Part shown: one piece after another, positions 27,779 to 37,287 of the stretch
How the letters are laid out: every line of letters begins with the position of its first letter
Position numbering within the stretch: the stretch's first letter is position 1
Notes under the pieces: generated by a model
The model's database searches: none
What the model saw: the letters and a program-made list of their open reading frames with translations, nothing else
What the model was told of the DNA's origin: nothing
Made by a program: the position numbers and the translations under genes
Assembly (NCBI RefSeq): GCF_044542075.1
Contig: NZ_JBITTU010000005.1
Coordinates: forward strand, 1 to 64,000
DNA: 64,000 nucleotides
Source of the DNA: Leeuwenhoekiella sp044542075
GTDB lineage: Bacteria; Bacteroidota; Bacteroidia; Flavobacteriales; Flavobacteriaceae
Direction: 5' to 3'

Positions 27779-28561
27779 TTAAGAGTTAAAACTCCATTTT
27801 TTTAATGTTGCTACAAAATCGTGAGCTGTAAGGTCAAACTGTACTGGTACCACCGAAACATAACCATTAGCTAAAGCCCACTCATCTGTATCTTCTCCTT
27901 TATCTTCATTTACAAACTCGCCGCTAAGCCAGTAATAATCTCGGCCCATAGGATTTGTACGCTTGTCAAACTTCTCTTTCCACTGTGCTTTTGCTTGTCT
28001 TCCTACTTTAATTCCGCAAATTTCACTGGCTTTAAGTTTTGGAATATTTACATTGAGCACTACACCTTTAGGTAATCCGTTTTTAAGGACTTGTAAGGTT
28101 ATGCTTTTTACAAAGGTATCGCAATGCGAAAAATCTGCATCTATAGAATAGTCGAGTAATGAAAAGCCAATCGCAGGAATGCCTTCTACGCCGGCTTCTA
28201 CCGCGGCACTCATTGTACCAGAATAAATCACATTAATCGAGGAGTTTGAACCGTGATTAATACCGCTAACACAAATATCTGGTTTGCGGTGCATAATTTC
28301 CTGTACAGCGATCTTTACACAGTCTGCAGGAGTACCCGAGCAACTGTATTCTTTATGGTTTTCGTCTTGAAATTCCTTTACAGGATCACAATAAATAGTG
28401 TCATTTACTGTTATAGCGTGACCCATTCCGCTTTGCGGACTGTCAGGGGCTACTACAACGACATCGCCTATTTCTTGCATGATGTTAATAAGTTTGCGAA
28501 TGCCAGGGGCGGTAATGCCATCGTCGTTGGTAATTAATATTAAGGGTTTTTGCTGAGCCAT
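27779..28561 (-). CDS. surE: 5'/3'-nucleotidase SurE
   Basis: Dephosphorylates nucleoside monophosphates. The 260-residue protein has the metal-binding Asp pair at 13-14 (LITNDDGI), a serine/asparagine metal site (SPQSGMG), and SGTPADCVK and SGINHGSN in order. It is the first gene of the unit surE-lpxB-C40-comEC, divergent from the processing protease. The 132-bp gap to that gene should carry both promoters. Confidence 0.96.
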   Translation of the reverse strand: MAQQKPLILITNDDGITAPGIRKLINIMQEIGDVVVVAPDSPQSGMGHAITVNDTIYCDPVKEFQDENHKEYSCSGTPADCVKIAVQEIMHRKPDICVSGINHGSNSSINVIYSGTMSAAVEAGVEGIPAIGFSLLDYSIDADFSHCDTFVKSITLQVLKNGLPKGVVLNVNIPKLKASEICGIKVGRQAKAQWKEKFDKRTNPMGRDYYWLSGEFVNEDKGEDTDEWALANGYVSVVPVQFDLTAHDFVATLKKWSFNS

Positions 28562-28652
28562 ATAAGTTTTGCTTTCTAGCGCTAAAATACTAAATTACCA
28601 AGCCATTGCTAGGGCTAACGTTTAACAAATTATTAGCGTAAACTTAGGGTCG

Positions 28653-28669
28653 TGGCACGGTTTTTAATG
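28653..28669 (+). promoter_or_regulatory. Partial sigma-54-like site upstream of the processing protease gene
   Basis: TGGCACGG (28653-28660) is an exact -24 element of a sigma-54 promoter and is followed by a T-tract. At the proper distance the -12 GC is replaced by AA (28666-28667). It is either a degenerate or an alternative site, about 25 bases before the ATG. Confidence 0.3.
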
Positions 28670-28693
28670 TAGCTTGCTAGTAAAAAGAAGAAA

Positions 28694-30835
28694 ATGCAAC
28701 GAATTATGATAAAAAATGTGAAGGTTCTGGTTTTAGCATTATTGTTGGGAGCTGCGTCTTGCAGTTTTACAACAAATAATGAAGATCCGGGAAAAGATAA
28801 AGTTCTCATTAGCTTGATATCGTATGTTCTGGAAAAGGGCCATTATGATGCTAAAGAATTTAATGATGAGTTTTCTGAACAGGTTTTTAAAGATTTTGTG
28901 ACAGCACTTGATCCTTTAAAACGCTACTTTCTACAAAGCGATATTAAAGAGTTTGAGGCTTATAAATTTCAGATAGATGATCAGATTCGAAAAGAAGATA
29001 TTACTTTTTTTGATTTAGCTTACACGCGTTTAAGACAACGTATGGAAGAATCTAAAGAGATTTATGTAGATATTCTCGATAAGCCGTTTGACTACACAGA
29101 TAACGAGACTATAGATACAGACTATGAAAATCTTGAGTATGCTAAAAATAGGAAAGAGCTTAAGGATCGTTGGAGAAGCCAGTTGAAATTTAGTACGATA
29201 GGTGTTTATTACGATCGTATTGAAGAAGAAACTAAAAAAGAAAAAGATTCAACAGGATATAAAGCACTTAGCAATACAGAACTTGAAAAAGAATCTCGCG
29301 AGAGTACAAAAAAATCATATATCGAATATTTTGAGTTTACAGATGATTTTGATCGTGAAGATTATTTTTCGGTTTATATAAATTCTATAGTTGAAGAATT
29401 TGATCCTCACACCGCTTATTTCGCACCTGTAGACAAAGATCGTTTTGACATGCAGATGAGTGGCCAGTTTCAAGGTATAGGTGCGCGTCTTCAGAAAAAA
29501 AGTAACGAAATAAGTATTACTGAAGTTATTTCGGGAGGTCCTGCCTGGAGAGCCGAAGAGCTTGAAGAAGGCGATATTATTCTAAAAGTAAAACAAGAGA
29601 AGGAAGAGGTTGCTACCAGCGTTGTGGGTATGAGACTTGATGATGCGGTAGAACTTATTAAAGGCCCTAAAGGTACTGTGGTTACTTTAAACGTAAAGAA
29701 AAAAGATGGTACGATAAAAAATATTGCGATTACTCGAGATGTTGTGGAGTTAGAAGAAACTTACGCAAAATCAACTACAGTTGAGAAAAATGATCGCACT
29801 TACGGGGTAATCAATTTGCCTAAGTTCTATTTTGATATGCAAAACGCCGAAGAGCGTAATGCAGCCACAGATGTGAAAAAAGAAATCATTAGACTTAATG
29901 AAGAAGGAGCAGATGGTCTTGTAATAGATTTGCGTAATAACGGTGGGGGTTCACTTTCTACAGTTGTTGATATCGCCGGTTTATTTATAAAAGAAGGACC
30001 TGTAGTACAGGTAAAATCTAATGGTGCTGAAAGTGAAATTTTACAAGATAAAGATCCAGAAATTATCTGGGATAAGCCTTTAGTAATTTTAGTAAATGAG
30101 ATTTCTGCTTCGGCTAGTGAGATTCTTGCTGCAGCAATGCAAGATTATAAGAGAGCTGTTATTTTAGGTAGTAAGCAAACTTATGGTAAGGGAACCGTAC
30201 AAAATGTATATGACCTTAATCGCTGGTTGCGCCAGAATGATTTAGGAGATATGGGTGCCTTAAAGATAACTACTCAGAAATTCTATCGTATTAATGGAGG
30301 TTCTACTCAACTTGAGGGAGTAAAGAGTGATGTAGTTGTGCCAGACAAGTATAGCTATATTGATATAGGGGAGAAAGATCTTGAGAATCCGTTACCGTGG
30401 GATAAAATTGCCGCGGCAGATTATAAAGTATGGGAGGGTTATATAGATTACGATCAAACTATAAACAGCAGTAAAAAGAGAATGGCTCAAAACGAGTACT
30501 TAAAACTTGTAGAAGAGAACGCTAAATGGATTAAAAGCAAGCAAGATGATTCAGTATGGCCACTTAATTTTGAAGCTTATAAATCTAAGATGGAAATTAA
30601 CGTAGCTGAAGCAAAACGTTTTGATGGTTTAAGAGAGTATAACTCTAATCTTACTTTTAAATCACTGCCTTACGAGACTCAATTATTTAAATCAGATTCA
30701 ACCCTTGCTCAGAAGAGAGAGCGCTGGCATACAGAATTAGCTAAGGACGTTTATATGGAAGAAGCTATTAACGTGTTAGAAGACTTAAAAGTAAATAATA
30801 TTAGAAGAAGCAAACTGGCTGACGTTAGGGATTAA
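28694..30835 (+). CDS. Carboxy-terminal processing protease (Tsp/Prc type, S41A)
   Basis: A 713-residue lipoprotein; the lipobox ends at Cys23 (LLLGAASC) counting from the first ATG, with a second possible ATG at 28706. It has an N-terminal helical domain, a PDZ domain near residues 245-345 (GQFQGIGARLQ.. GGPAWRAEELEEGDIILKV) and the S41 protease core. The Ser-Lys dyad is Ser in SASAS (471-475) and Lys499 in YGKGT. A C-terminal DUF3340-like tail follows from about 560. It cleaves periplasmic proteins from the C-terminus, for quality control or maturation. It is divergent from surE. Confidence 0.93.
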   Translation: MQRIMIKNVKVLVLALLLGAASCSFTTNNEDPGKDKVLISLISYVLEKGHYDAKEFNDEFSEQVFKDFVTALDPLKRYFLQSDIKEFEAYKFQIDDQIRKEDITFFDLAYTRLRQRMEESKEIYVDILDKPFDYTDNETIDTDYENLEYAKNRKELKDRWRSQLKFSTIGVYYDRIEEETKKEKDSTGYKALSNTELEKESRESTKKSYIEYFEFTDDFDREDYFSVYINSIVEEFDPHTAYFAPVDKDRFDMQMSGQFQGIGARLQKKSNEISITEVISGGPAWRAEELEEGDIILKVKQEKEEVATSVVGMRLDDAVELIKGPKGTVVTLNVKKKDGTIKNIAITRDVVELEETYAKSTTVEKNDRTYGVINLPKFYFDMQNAEERNAATDVKKEIIRLNEEGADGLVIDLRNNGGGSLSTVVDIAGLFIKEGPVVQVKSNGAESEILQDKDPEIIWDKPLVILVNEISASASEILAAAMQDYKRAVILGSKQTYGKGTVQNVYDLNRWLRQNDLGDMGALKITTQKFYRINGGSTQLEGVKSDVVVPDKYSYIDIGEKDLENPLPWDKIAAADYKVWEGYIDYDQTINSSKKRMAQNEYLKLVEENAKWIKSKQDDSVWPLNFEAYKSKMEINVAEAKRFDGLREYNSNLTFKSLPYETQLFKSDSTLAQKRERWHTELAKDVYMEEAINVLEDLKVNNIRRSKLADVRD

Positions 30836-30838
30836 CCT

Positions 30839-31957
30839 ATGGCAGATCATTCAAGTTCTTTATCTCAATTAGCGCTCCAGAAATTTTTAAAAAATTTCTG
30901 GGGCGTTTTGAGTTTAATATATATTACGCTTTGTGGTTTAGTGGCTGTTTTTGCCTACTTATTAGCTCCAGATGATACTCAGAATGCAAATCAAATGCAT
31001 CTTTCAATTCATTCTAAAAAGCCCGGCTTTACAGTTACTATATTAACTATACCCGGACCTAAAAGTGTTGAGGAGAGTTTTGTGAAAACAGGTTTAAATG
31101 GTAAGTCAAATACAGATACAGAAATACCTATTTTTAGTTATAAAATTTTAGATAAAGAAGTCGAATATATACCTTATACAGAAGATGGTGTTACCGAGTT
31201 GACTAAAGCCATTCCCTTATCAGATTTTAATTTACAGTCTATTAGTAAGTTTGATTTTGAAGATCAGTTTATCAAAAAAAAGACGTATTTATTAGGTACA
31301 GATAAATATGGGAGAGATCTTTTGAGTAGAATGCTTATAGGTACGCGTATCTCTTTTAGTATAGGTTTTGTTGCTGTTTTAATTTCCTTAATAATTGGTA
31401 TTTTCTTAGGAGCAATTGGTGGATACTATGGTGGTAAACTAGATGCATTTATAATGTGGATTATTAATGTAACCTGGTCAATACCAACATTGCTTCTAGT
31501 TATTGCAATAACATTAGCCCTTGGAAAAGGTTTTTGGCAGGTTTTTATTGCTGTAGGACTCACAATGTGGGTCGAGGTAGCTCGTGTGGTGAGAGGGCAG
31601 GTTTTGAGTGTTAAAGAAGCACAATATGTCACCGCAGCAAGAGCTTTGGGATATAAAAATATGCGTATTCTTTTTAAACATATACTACCGAATATTCTTG
31701 CTCCAGTAATTGTTATAAGTGCTGCAAATTTTGCAGGAGCTATTTTGATTGAAAGCGGTTTAAGTTTTCTGGGTATAGGAGCACAGCCACCTATCCCAAG
31801 TTGGGGTGCAATGATAAAAGATCACTATAGCTACATCATTTTAGGTAAAGCTTATCTTGCTATAATTCCTGGTCTTGCTATTATGAGTTTAGTAATGGCA
31901 TTTATGTTAATGGGTAATGCTCTGCGTGATGCACTTGATGTAAAAGGCGTTAATTAA
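30839..31957 (+). CDS. OppC/DppC-like ABC transporter permease
   Basis: A 372-residue inner-membrane permease. After one N-terminal helix (VLSLIYITLCGLVAVFAYLLA) a periplasmic stretch of about 80-100 residues follows, then TDKYGRDLLSRMLIGTRISFSIG and the BPD_transp_1 core with the EAA loop (AARALGYKNMRILFKHILPNILAP). The C-terminal signature GLSFLGIGAQPPIPSWGAMI is typical of OppC/DppC. Peptide or nickel importers are the usual homologues. No OppB, ATPase or binding protein is adjacent, so its partners must be encoded elsewhere. It begins 3 bp after the protease stop. Confidence 0.88.
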   Translation: MADHSSSLSQLALQKFLKNFWGVLSLIYITLCGLVAVFAYLLAPDDTQNANQMHLSIHSKKPGFTVTILTIPGPKSVEESFVKTGLNGKSNTDTEIPIFSYKILDKEVEYIPYTEDGVTELTKAIPLSDFNLQSISKFDFEDQFIKKKTYLLGTDKYGRDLLSRMLIGTRISFSIGFVAVLISLIIGIFLGAIGGYYGGKLDAFIMWIINVTWSIPTLLLVIAITLALGKGFWQVFIAVGLTMWVEVARVVRGQVLSVKEAQYVTAARALGYKNMRILFKHILPNILAPVIVISAANFAGAILIESGLSFLGIGAQPPIPSWGAMIKDHYSYIILGKAYLAIIPGLAIMSLVMAFMLMGNALRDALDVKGVN

Positions 31958-31963
31958 AAAATT

Positions 31964-32770
31964 ATGAATAGAAAGTACACCTATCCCCTTGTCATGATGC
32001 TCGCTATTGCTGCGATTTATATAGGTGAAAAATACTTAGAGAAACAAGAGAATACAGAGTTTGTAGCTACTGGCAGAGTTATTAAGGCGGCAGAATTATC
32101 TTATTTTTTACCACAATCTGAAGCAAACACTATAGTTCATCACAACTATTACAGTTTAAGCTATAATGAAGAAGCTGAACAGGCAGCCTGGGTTGCTTAT
32201 ACACTTACTAAAGATCAGCTTCGTGGAGAAGACCAGTCAAGACCTTATTTTGATATAGATCCTGCTGTGAGCACAGGAGCTGCAAACTGGCGAAACTATA
32301 AGAACAGTGGTTACGATAGGGGGCATTTGTGTCCTGCAGGTGATCGTAAATTCAGTACGCAGGCGTATAATGAAACGTTTTTAACGAGTAATATTAGTCC
32401 GCAATTGCACGAGTTTAATAGCGGCATCTGGAATCGTTTAGAGAATCAAGTACGTGATTGGGCTAGGGAATATGATACAATTACTGTGGTTACCGCAGGA
32501 GTTTTAAATAATCCGCTAAAAACAATAGGCAGTGAAAGTGTTTTCGTCCCCAGAGCGTTTTATAAAGTGGTTTTGCGCAAAACGAATTCTGGGTATACGT
32601 GTGTAGCTTTTTTAATTCCGCATAGCGAAAGCACAAAAAACTTAAACGAATTTGTAATTACACTTGATGCTTTAGAAGCTAGTACAGGAATTGATTTCTT
32701 TCCGAAGTTAGACGACTCAATCGAAAAAGCGATGGAACAAAAAACTAATCTCAGTGACTGGCAATTTTAA
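31964..32770 (+). CDS. DNA/RNA non-specific endonuclease (NUC1 family)
   Basis: A 268-residue nuclease with an N-terminal membrane or signal segment (YPLVMMLAIAAIYIGEKYL), so it acts outside the cytoplasm. The catalytic motif is DRGH at 118-121 with His121 as general base. The metal ligand Asn152 and Glu160 in FNSGIWNRLE keep the eight-residue spacing known from Serratia nuclease. It probably scavenges extracellular nucleic acids. It ends 9 bp from the convergent rodA stop. Confidence 0.92.
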   Translation: MNRKYTYPLVMMLAIAAIYIGEKYLEKQENTEFVATGRVIKAAELSYFLPQSEANTIVHHNYYSLSYNEEAEQAAWVAYTLTKDQLRGEDQSRPYFDIDPAVSTGAANWRNYKNSGYDRGHLCPAGDRKFSTQAYNETFLTSNISPQLHEFNSGIWNRLENQVRDWAREYDTITVVTAGVLNNPLKTIGSESVFVPRAFYKVVLRKTNSGYTCVAFLIPHSESTKNLNEFVITLDALEASTGIDFFPKLDDSIEKAMEQKTNLSDWQF

Positions 32771-32779
32771 ACGCTTAAA

Positions 32780-34042
32780 CTACCACTGATTGATTCTATC
32801 TGAATCGAGTTTCACGAAAATAAATAGCAAAATGGTGAATCCCCAAAGCCCCGAACCTCCATAACTAAAGAATGGTAATGGGATTCCTACGGTAGGGAAA
32901 ACCCCGGTAACCATACCTATATTAATAATAAAGTGAATAAATAATATACCGGCAATACTGTAACCATAAATACGACTAAACTGACTCTTTTGCCGTTCTG
33001 CTAAAATGATTACGCGTAGCATTAAGCTTACAAATAATGCAATTACTAATGTACTTCCTAAAAACCCCCATTCTTCACCTACAGTGCTAAAAATGTAGTC
33101 TGTGTGTTGTTCTGGTACAAAATCACCTTTTGTTTGAGTTCCTTTTAAAAAGCCTTTTCCGGTTAGACCACCATTACCAATTGCAATTTCAGATTGATAG
33201 GTGTTGTAACCTATGCTTTTCATATCAACATCTTTACCAAGAACCACATTGAAACGATCTCGGTGACGCTGCTCAAAAACATTTTCAAATATATAGTTTA
33301 CTGAAAAAACAAAGAGAATTGATACAATGGGAAGTATATAAAAAAGACGTTTGCCAAAGCGTTTTTTGCGATTCTTAAATAGTAAGGCAAGGGCTATTAA
33401 AACGATACCTAAAATTACCCATAAGGGACCAAATGCCAGCGTAAGTACAAATAAAGCTATAGTAACTGAACCAATAATTAGATAAACCCCAGATAAACCT
33501 TCTCTGTAAAGTGGAAAGAAAAAGGCAGCATAAACCAATGCACTACCGGGATCTGGTTGAGGTATAATACAAATAGCAGGTAAAGCAATAATTACAAACG
33601 CGCGTAATTGATGCATAAATGACTTAACATCGGTTTGAATATCACTTAAATATTTTGCCAGAGCCAGAGCCGTAGCCGCTTTAGCAAATTCACTGGGTTG
33701 AATACCAAAACTTCCAAAAGAATACCAACTTGTAGCTCCTGAAATGTTTTTACCGAATACAAAAAGCCCCAGCAGGGAAACTATGGATACTACGTAGATT
33801 ATACTCGCAAATCGCTCAAAGAATTTAGCATCGAGCGAAAGAATAAATACAATTATTAGAAGGCTTAAACCTATAAACAGAAGTTGTCTTGTAAATAAAT
33901 TGTCAAAGCTAAAAAACTCTTTGACACCTGTAGAATCTACAGATGCAGAGTATATATTGAACCAACCTATAGTGACAAGAGCTAGAAATAATGCGATGAT
34001 TACCCAATCAAAATTGCCATAGGCTTTAGAAAAACTATTCAT
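32780..34042 (-). CDS. rodA: Rod-shape SEDS glycosyltransferase RodA
   Basis: Polymerises peptidoglycan glycan strands during elongation with PBP2. The 420-residue SEDS protein has about ten membrane helices. It carries family landmarks such as FGIQPSEFAKAATALALAKY near 110-130, PQPDPGSALVY near 160, an extended periplasmic loop with RHRDRFNVVLGKDVD, and the C-terminal GIPLPFFSYGGSG. It overlaps mrdA by one base, which suggests coupled translation of the enzyme pair. Confidence 0.96.
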   Translation of the reverse strand: MNSFSKAYGNFDWVIIALFLALVTIGWFNIYSASVDSTGVKEFFSFDNLFTRQLLFIGLSLLIIVFILSLDAKFFERFASIIYVVSIVSLLGLFVFGKNISGATSWYSFGSFGIQPSEFAKAATALALAKYLSDIQTDVKSFMHQLRAFVIIALPAICIIPQPDPGSALVYAAFFFPLYREGLSGVYLIIGSVTIALFVLTLAFGPLWVILGIVLIALALLFKNRKKRFGKRLFYILPIVSILFVFSVNYIFENVFEQRHRDRFNVVLGKDVDMKSIGYNTYQSEIAIGNGGLTGKGFLKGTQTKGDFVPEQHTDYIFSTVGEEWGFLGSTLVIALFVSLMLRVIILAERQKSQFSRIYGYSIAGILFIHFIINIGMVTGVFPTVGIPLPFFSYGGSGLWGFTILLFIFVKLDSDRINQW

Positions 34043-35955
34043 TAAAGCTCTACTTTTTTGGGTACGCCACTTATTTTCTTACCATCATTAATTGGGAATG
34101 GTTTACCACTCAATGGTTTTGCGTATTCATCTTCAAGGCTGTTAGATAGCACATAATCCTCAATATCTTTACGTGTTACCTCACCTTTGATATATTTTTC
34201 GATCATTAAACTGGCAATTTTACCGGCGTATCGAGAACCCCAGTATCCATTTTCTACAAAAACAGCAATTGCAATTTTAGGATTATCTTTTGGTGCAAAT
34301 GCTACAAATATGGAGTGGTCTGTTAATTGAGCTCTGTGCCCGTCTATACGTGTATAATTTTCAGCTGTACCTGTTTTACCGCAAATGTCTATTCCCGGTA
34401 TTTTAATACCTGCAGCTGTACCGTAATTATAAGCACCAAACATACCTTCAACTACCGGTTCAAAATTAGATGCGTCAATAGTAGTTACATTTTTTGTACG
34501 ATATTCCTCAGGTATTAGCTCGGTTTGATGTTCTATACTTTTTAAAATATGTGGAGTGTAAAACCAACCTCTATTCGCTATCGCCGCAGTTACATTTGCT
34601 AATTGTATAGGAGTTAGACTCACCTCACCCTGACCTATTGAGTTAGAAATCGTTGCTGTGCTAAACCATTTATATTTCGGGAAATCGTATGCTTTATTAT
34701 AATACTTACTATCAGGTATAAAGCCGGGCTGCCCCGTAGGTAAATCTGTTCCCATATAACCACCAAGGCCAAAACTCTCTAAGTGATTTTTCCATACATC
34801 CATACCCTCCTGAGGTGTGTTGTACTTTTCAATAGTTCTGCGATACACATTTGCAAAATACGCATTACACGAATTTGCAATACCAGGTATCATGCTCAAC
34901 GGACTAGGGTGGTGGTGGCATCCTAATTTTCTACCGTGGGAACCATAATAATAACCTCCGTGACAAGAGAATGCTTCTTCAGAATTTACGACATTTTCCT
35001 GAAGAGCTATTAATGCGTTTAGTGTCTTAAAGGGTGATCCCGGGGGATATTGTGCTTGCAAGCCTCTGTCAAAAAGAGGTTTTGCTATAGAGTCGTAGTA
35101 TAATTTTGTAAAATTTCTTGATCGCTCTCGACCTACAAGTAAAGCTGGATCGAAGTTAGGAGCAGAAATAAGTGCTAGTATTTCGCCAGAAGAAGGCTCG
35201 ATAGCTACGATTCCACCGCGTTTATTTATCATTAATTCTTCGCCATACCTCTGTAGCTCTGAATCTATAGTAAGCGTTAAATCTTTACCCGGTGAAGGTA
35301 GGGTGTCTAGACTTCCATTTTTATAAGGGCCAATGTCTCTGTTAAAACGATCTTTCTGTATATATTTAACTCCTTTTACACCACGTAGTACCTCTTCATA
35401 TTGTTTTTCAACTCCAGTTCTTCCTTTTAAATCTCCAGATTGATAGTAGGGGTTGTCTTCTATATCTTTATAATTAACCTCAGCGATATAACCTAAAAAA
35501 TTAGCTCCGTAATCTATTTGATAATCTCTTAGTGATCTTTTTTGAATAAAAAAGCCTTCATACTTACGCATTTTTTCTTGCAGATATGCGTATTCAGATT
35601 TAGTAAGTTGAGGGATTACAATAGATGGTAAGCGTGGAGAATAAACGCGGGCTTTTTTAAGCCGGTTTATAAGCATCTCTTTATCCATTTTTAAAAGTCC
35701 GCAAAACTCTAAGGTGTCAAAAGGTTTAACCTCACGAGGAATCACCATCACATCATAAGACGGTTGATTACTTACTAAAAGGTTACCACTACGATCATAA
35801 ATATGGCCACGCTGTGGGTAATCAAAAAATCGTTTAATGGCATTGTTCTCTGAAAGACTAGCGTATGATGTGTCTAAAATTTGTAAATAAAATAGCCTTC
35901 CGGTGAGTAAAAAACCAGATATAAGTACAATTGAAAAAAGTAAAATCTTTCTCAT
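34042..35955 (-). CDS. mrdA: Penicillin-binding protein 2
   Basis: The transpeptidase partner of RodA. The 637-residue protein has an N-terminal anchor (ILLFSIVLISGFLLTGRLFYL), a dimerisation domain opening with PQRGHIYDRSGNLLVSNQPSYDV, and the transpeptidase domain with SPFK (SxxK) near 305-308, SCN near 360 and KTGT near 526. All catalytic motifs are intact. It overlaps mreD by 4 bases and rodA by 1. Confidence 0.96.
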   Translation of the reverse strand: MRKILLFSIVLISGFLLTGRLFYLQILDTSYASLSENNAIKRFFDYPQRGHIYDRSGNLLVSNQPSYDVMVIPREVKPFDTLEFCGLLKMDKEMLINRLKKARVYSPRLPSIVIPQLTKSEYAYLQEKMRKYEGFFIQKRSLRDYQIDYGANFLGYIAEVNYKDIEDNPYYQSGDLKGRTGVEKQYEEVLRGVKGVKYIQKDRFNRDIGPYKNGSLDTLPSPGKDLTLTIDSELQRYGEELMINKRGGIVAIEPSSGEILALISAPNFDPALLVGRERSRNFTKLYYDSIAKPLFDRGLQAQYPPGSPFKTLNALIALQENVVNSEEAFSCHGGYYYGSHGRKLGCHHHPSPLSMIPGIANSCNAYFANVYRRTIEKYNTPQEGMDVWKNHLESFGLGGYMGTDLPTGQPGFIPDSKYYNKAYDFPKYKWFSTATISNSIGQGEVSLTPIQLANVTAAIANRGWFYTPHILKSIEHQTELIPEEYRTKNVTTIDASNFEPVVEGMFGAYNYGTAAGIKIPGIDICGKTGTAENYTRIDGHRAQLTDHSIFVAFAPKDNPKIAIAVFVENGYWGSRYAGKIASLMIEKYIKGEVTRKDIEDYVLSNSLEDEYAKPLSGKPFPINDGKKISGVPKKVEL

Positions 35956-36458
35956 TTTCGCTTAAAGCTAAAGAGGGATATAAATATCATACAAAGTAAT
36001 ACACTAAATACACCACTGAACAACGTCTTCTTAAGTATATAGATTATGTCTGAGAAGTTAAAACTTTCGACAAAAAATAATATTAAGTGATGTGTAAATA
36101 CCAAAATACTTACATAAAGTAATCGTTCTCCAAAATCTGCTTTAGTTACTTTTATAGCATTATACTCATAAGCTATTCCAAAAATAGATTGTAAAATCCA
36201 CGGTCTCAAATAGGCAATTGTAACACAGGATGCCGCGTGCATACCGCCGCTATTGCTAAACATGTCTAGCGTGAGTCCTAGTATAAAACTTAGAAAAATA
36301 AGTAGCGCTCTATTATCACCTATAGGAAACAATAAAATGAATAACACATATGGATAGGGATTTATATATCCTAAAAAATTTATGTTATTAAAAATGGCAA
36401 CCTGTAGAAGAATTAGTAATACAAATCGCAGAATATTTGTGAATATGCTACTGCTCAT
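35952..36458 (-). CDS. mreD: Rod-shape protein MreD
   Basis: A 168-residue inner-membrane protein with five or so hydrophobic helices (for example FVLLILLQVAIFNNINFLG and LLIFLSFILGLTLDMFSNSGGMHAASC). MreD sequences diverge strongly, so the call rests on length, topology, the DMFSNSGGMHA motif and the position between mreC and mrdA. It overlaps mreC by 11 bases and mrdA by 4. Confidence 0.9.
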   Translation of the reverse strand: MSSSIFTNILRFVLLILLQVAIFNNINFLGYINPYPYVLFILLFPIGDNRALLIFLSFILGLTLDMFSNSGGMHAASCVTIAYLRPWILQSIFGIAYEYNAIKVTKADFGERLLYVSILVFTHHLILFFVESFNFSDIIYILKKTLFSGVFSVLLCMIFISLFSFKRK

Positions 36459-37272
36459 CTACGGTCTGTTGTTCTAAGGTTTTTATTTCTTCACCATCTA
36501 GGTTCTCAATAACATACACATAACCCACATTTGTCATGTCGTTAAAGAGTTTGATTTTTATCGTATAAAAATTCTCGCTGGGATCAAGTTCAAAGTTATC
36601 TATTGTGCCTATACCTATTCCTTCAGGAAAAATTGTTGATTTACCTCCTGTAACAATGGTATCCCCAAGAGCGACCGGGGCTTTAGATTGTACATCTACA
36701 AGGTCAACAATATTAGGATTTCCACCTTTCCATACTAAAATGCCAAAATGGTTGCTCTTTTTTAGTTTAGCGTTTATTTGAGAATTACTATTTAAGATGC
36801 TTAAGACAGTTGCATATTTATTTGAAACACGGTCAACAATACCTACCAGTCCTTTACTCGTAATAACGCCAAGATCCTGTTTAATTCCTTTTTTTGAACC
36901 CCCGCGTAGCGTAAGAAAGTTGTCTTTTAAATTGTAATTGTTATTAATTACCTTGGCTGTAGTGAATCGGTATAAAGAATTAAACGCTAAGGTATCTAGA
37001 TTTTGTACATTCTTATCTGTAAGATTATAAAGCCTTGAGCGCAGCCTGTTATTTTCTTCTACAAGTTGTGTATTATGAATCTTTAAATCAAAATATTCAT
37101 AAATATCATCAAGGCCACCATAAATACCACCACTTAAAAAATTTGCCGAATTCACAAATTTACTGCGGTGATATGAGTGTGACTGTATGGTAAAAACGAG
37201 AGATAAGAACAGCAAAAAAGCAAATAATAGAAAGTTTCTATGCTTTATTAGAAAATTTACAATTTGCTGCAT
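36448..37272 (-). CDS. mreC: Rod-shape protein MreC
   Basis: A 274-residue bitopic protein. One N-terminal helix (NFLLFAFLLFLSLVFTIQS) is followed by a coiled-coil region (about 65-90, NTQLVEENNRLRSRLYNL) and the beta-barrel core (DNFLTLRGGSKKGIKQDLGVITSKGLVGIV onward; GIGIGTI). It scaffolds the periplasmic side of the elongasome and activates PBP2. It lies 15 bp after mreB. Confidence 0.95.
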   Translation of the reverse strand: MQQIVNFLIKHRNFLLFAFLLFLSLVFTIQSHSYHRSKFVNSANFLSGGIYGGLDDIYEYFDLKIHNTQLVEENNRLRSRLYNLTDKNVQNLDTLAFNSLYRFTTAKVINNNYNLKDNFLTLRGGSKKGIKQDLGVITSKGLVGIVDRVSNKYATVLSILNSNSQINAKLKKSNHFGILVWKGGNPNIVDLVDVQSKAPVALGDTIVTGGKSTIFPEGIGIGTIDNFELDPSENFYTIKIKLFNDMTNVGYVYVIENLDGEEIKTLEQQTVDEQ

Positions 37273-37287
37273 GAATCAATACCCTAA

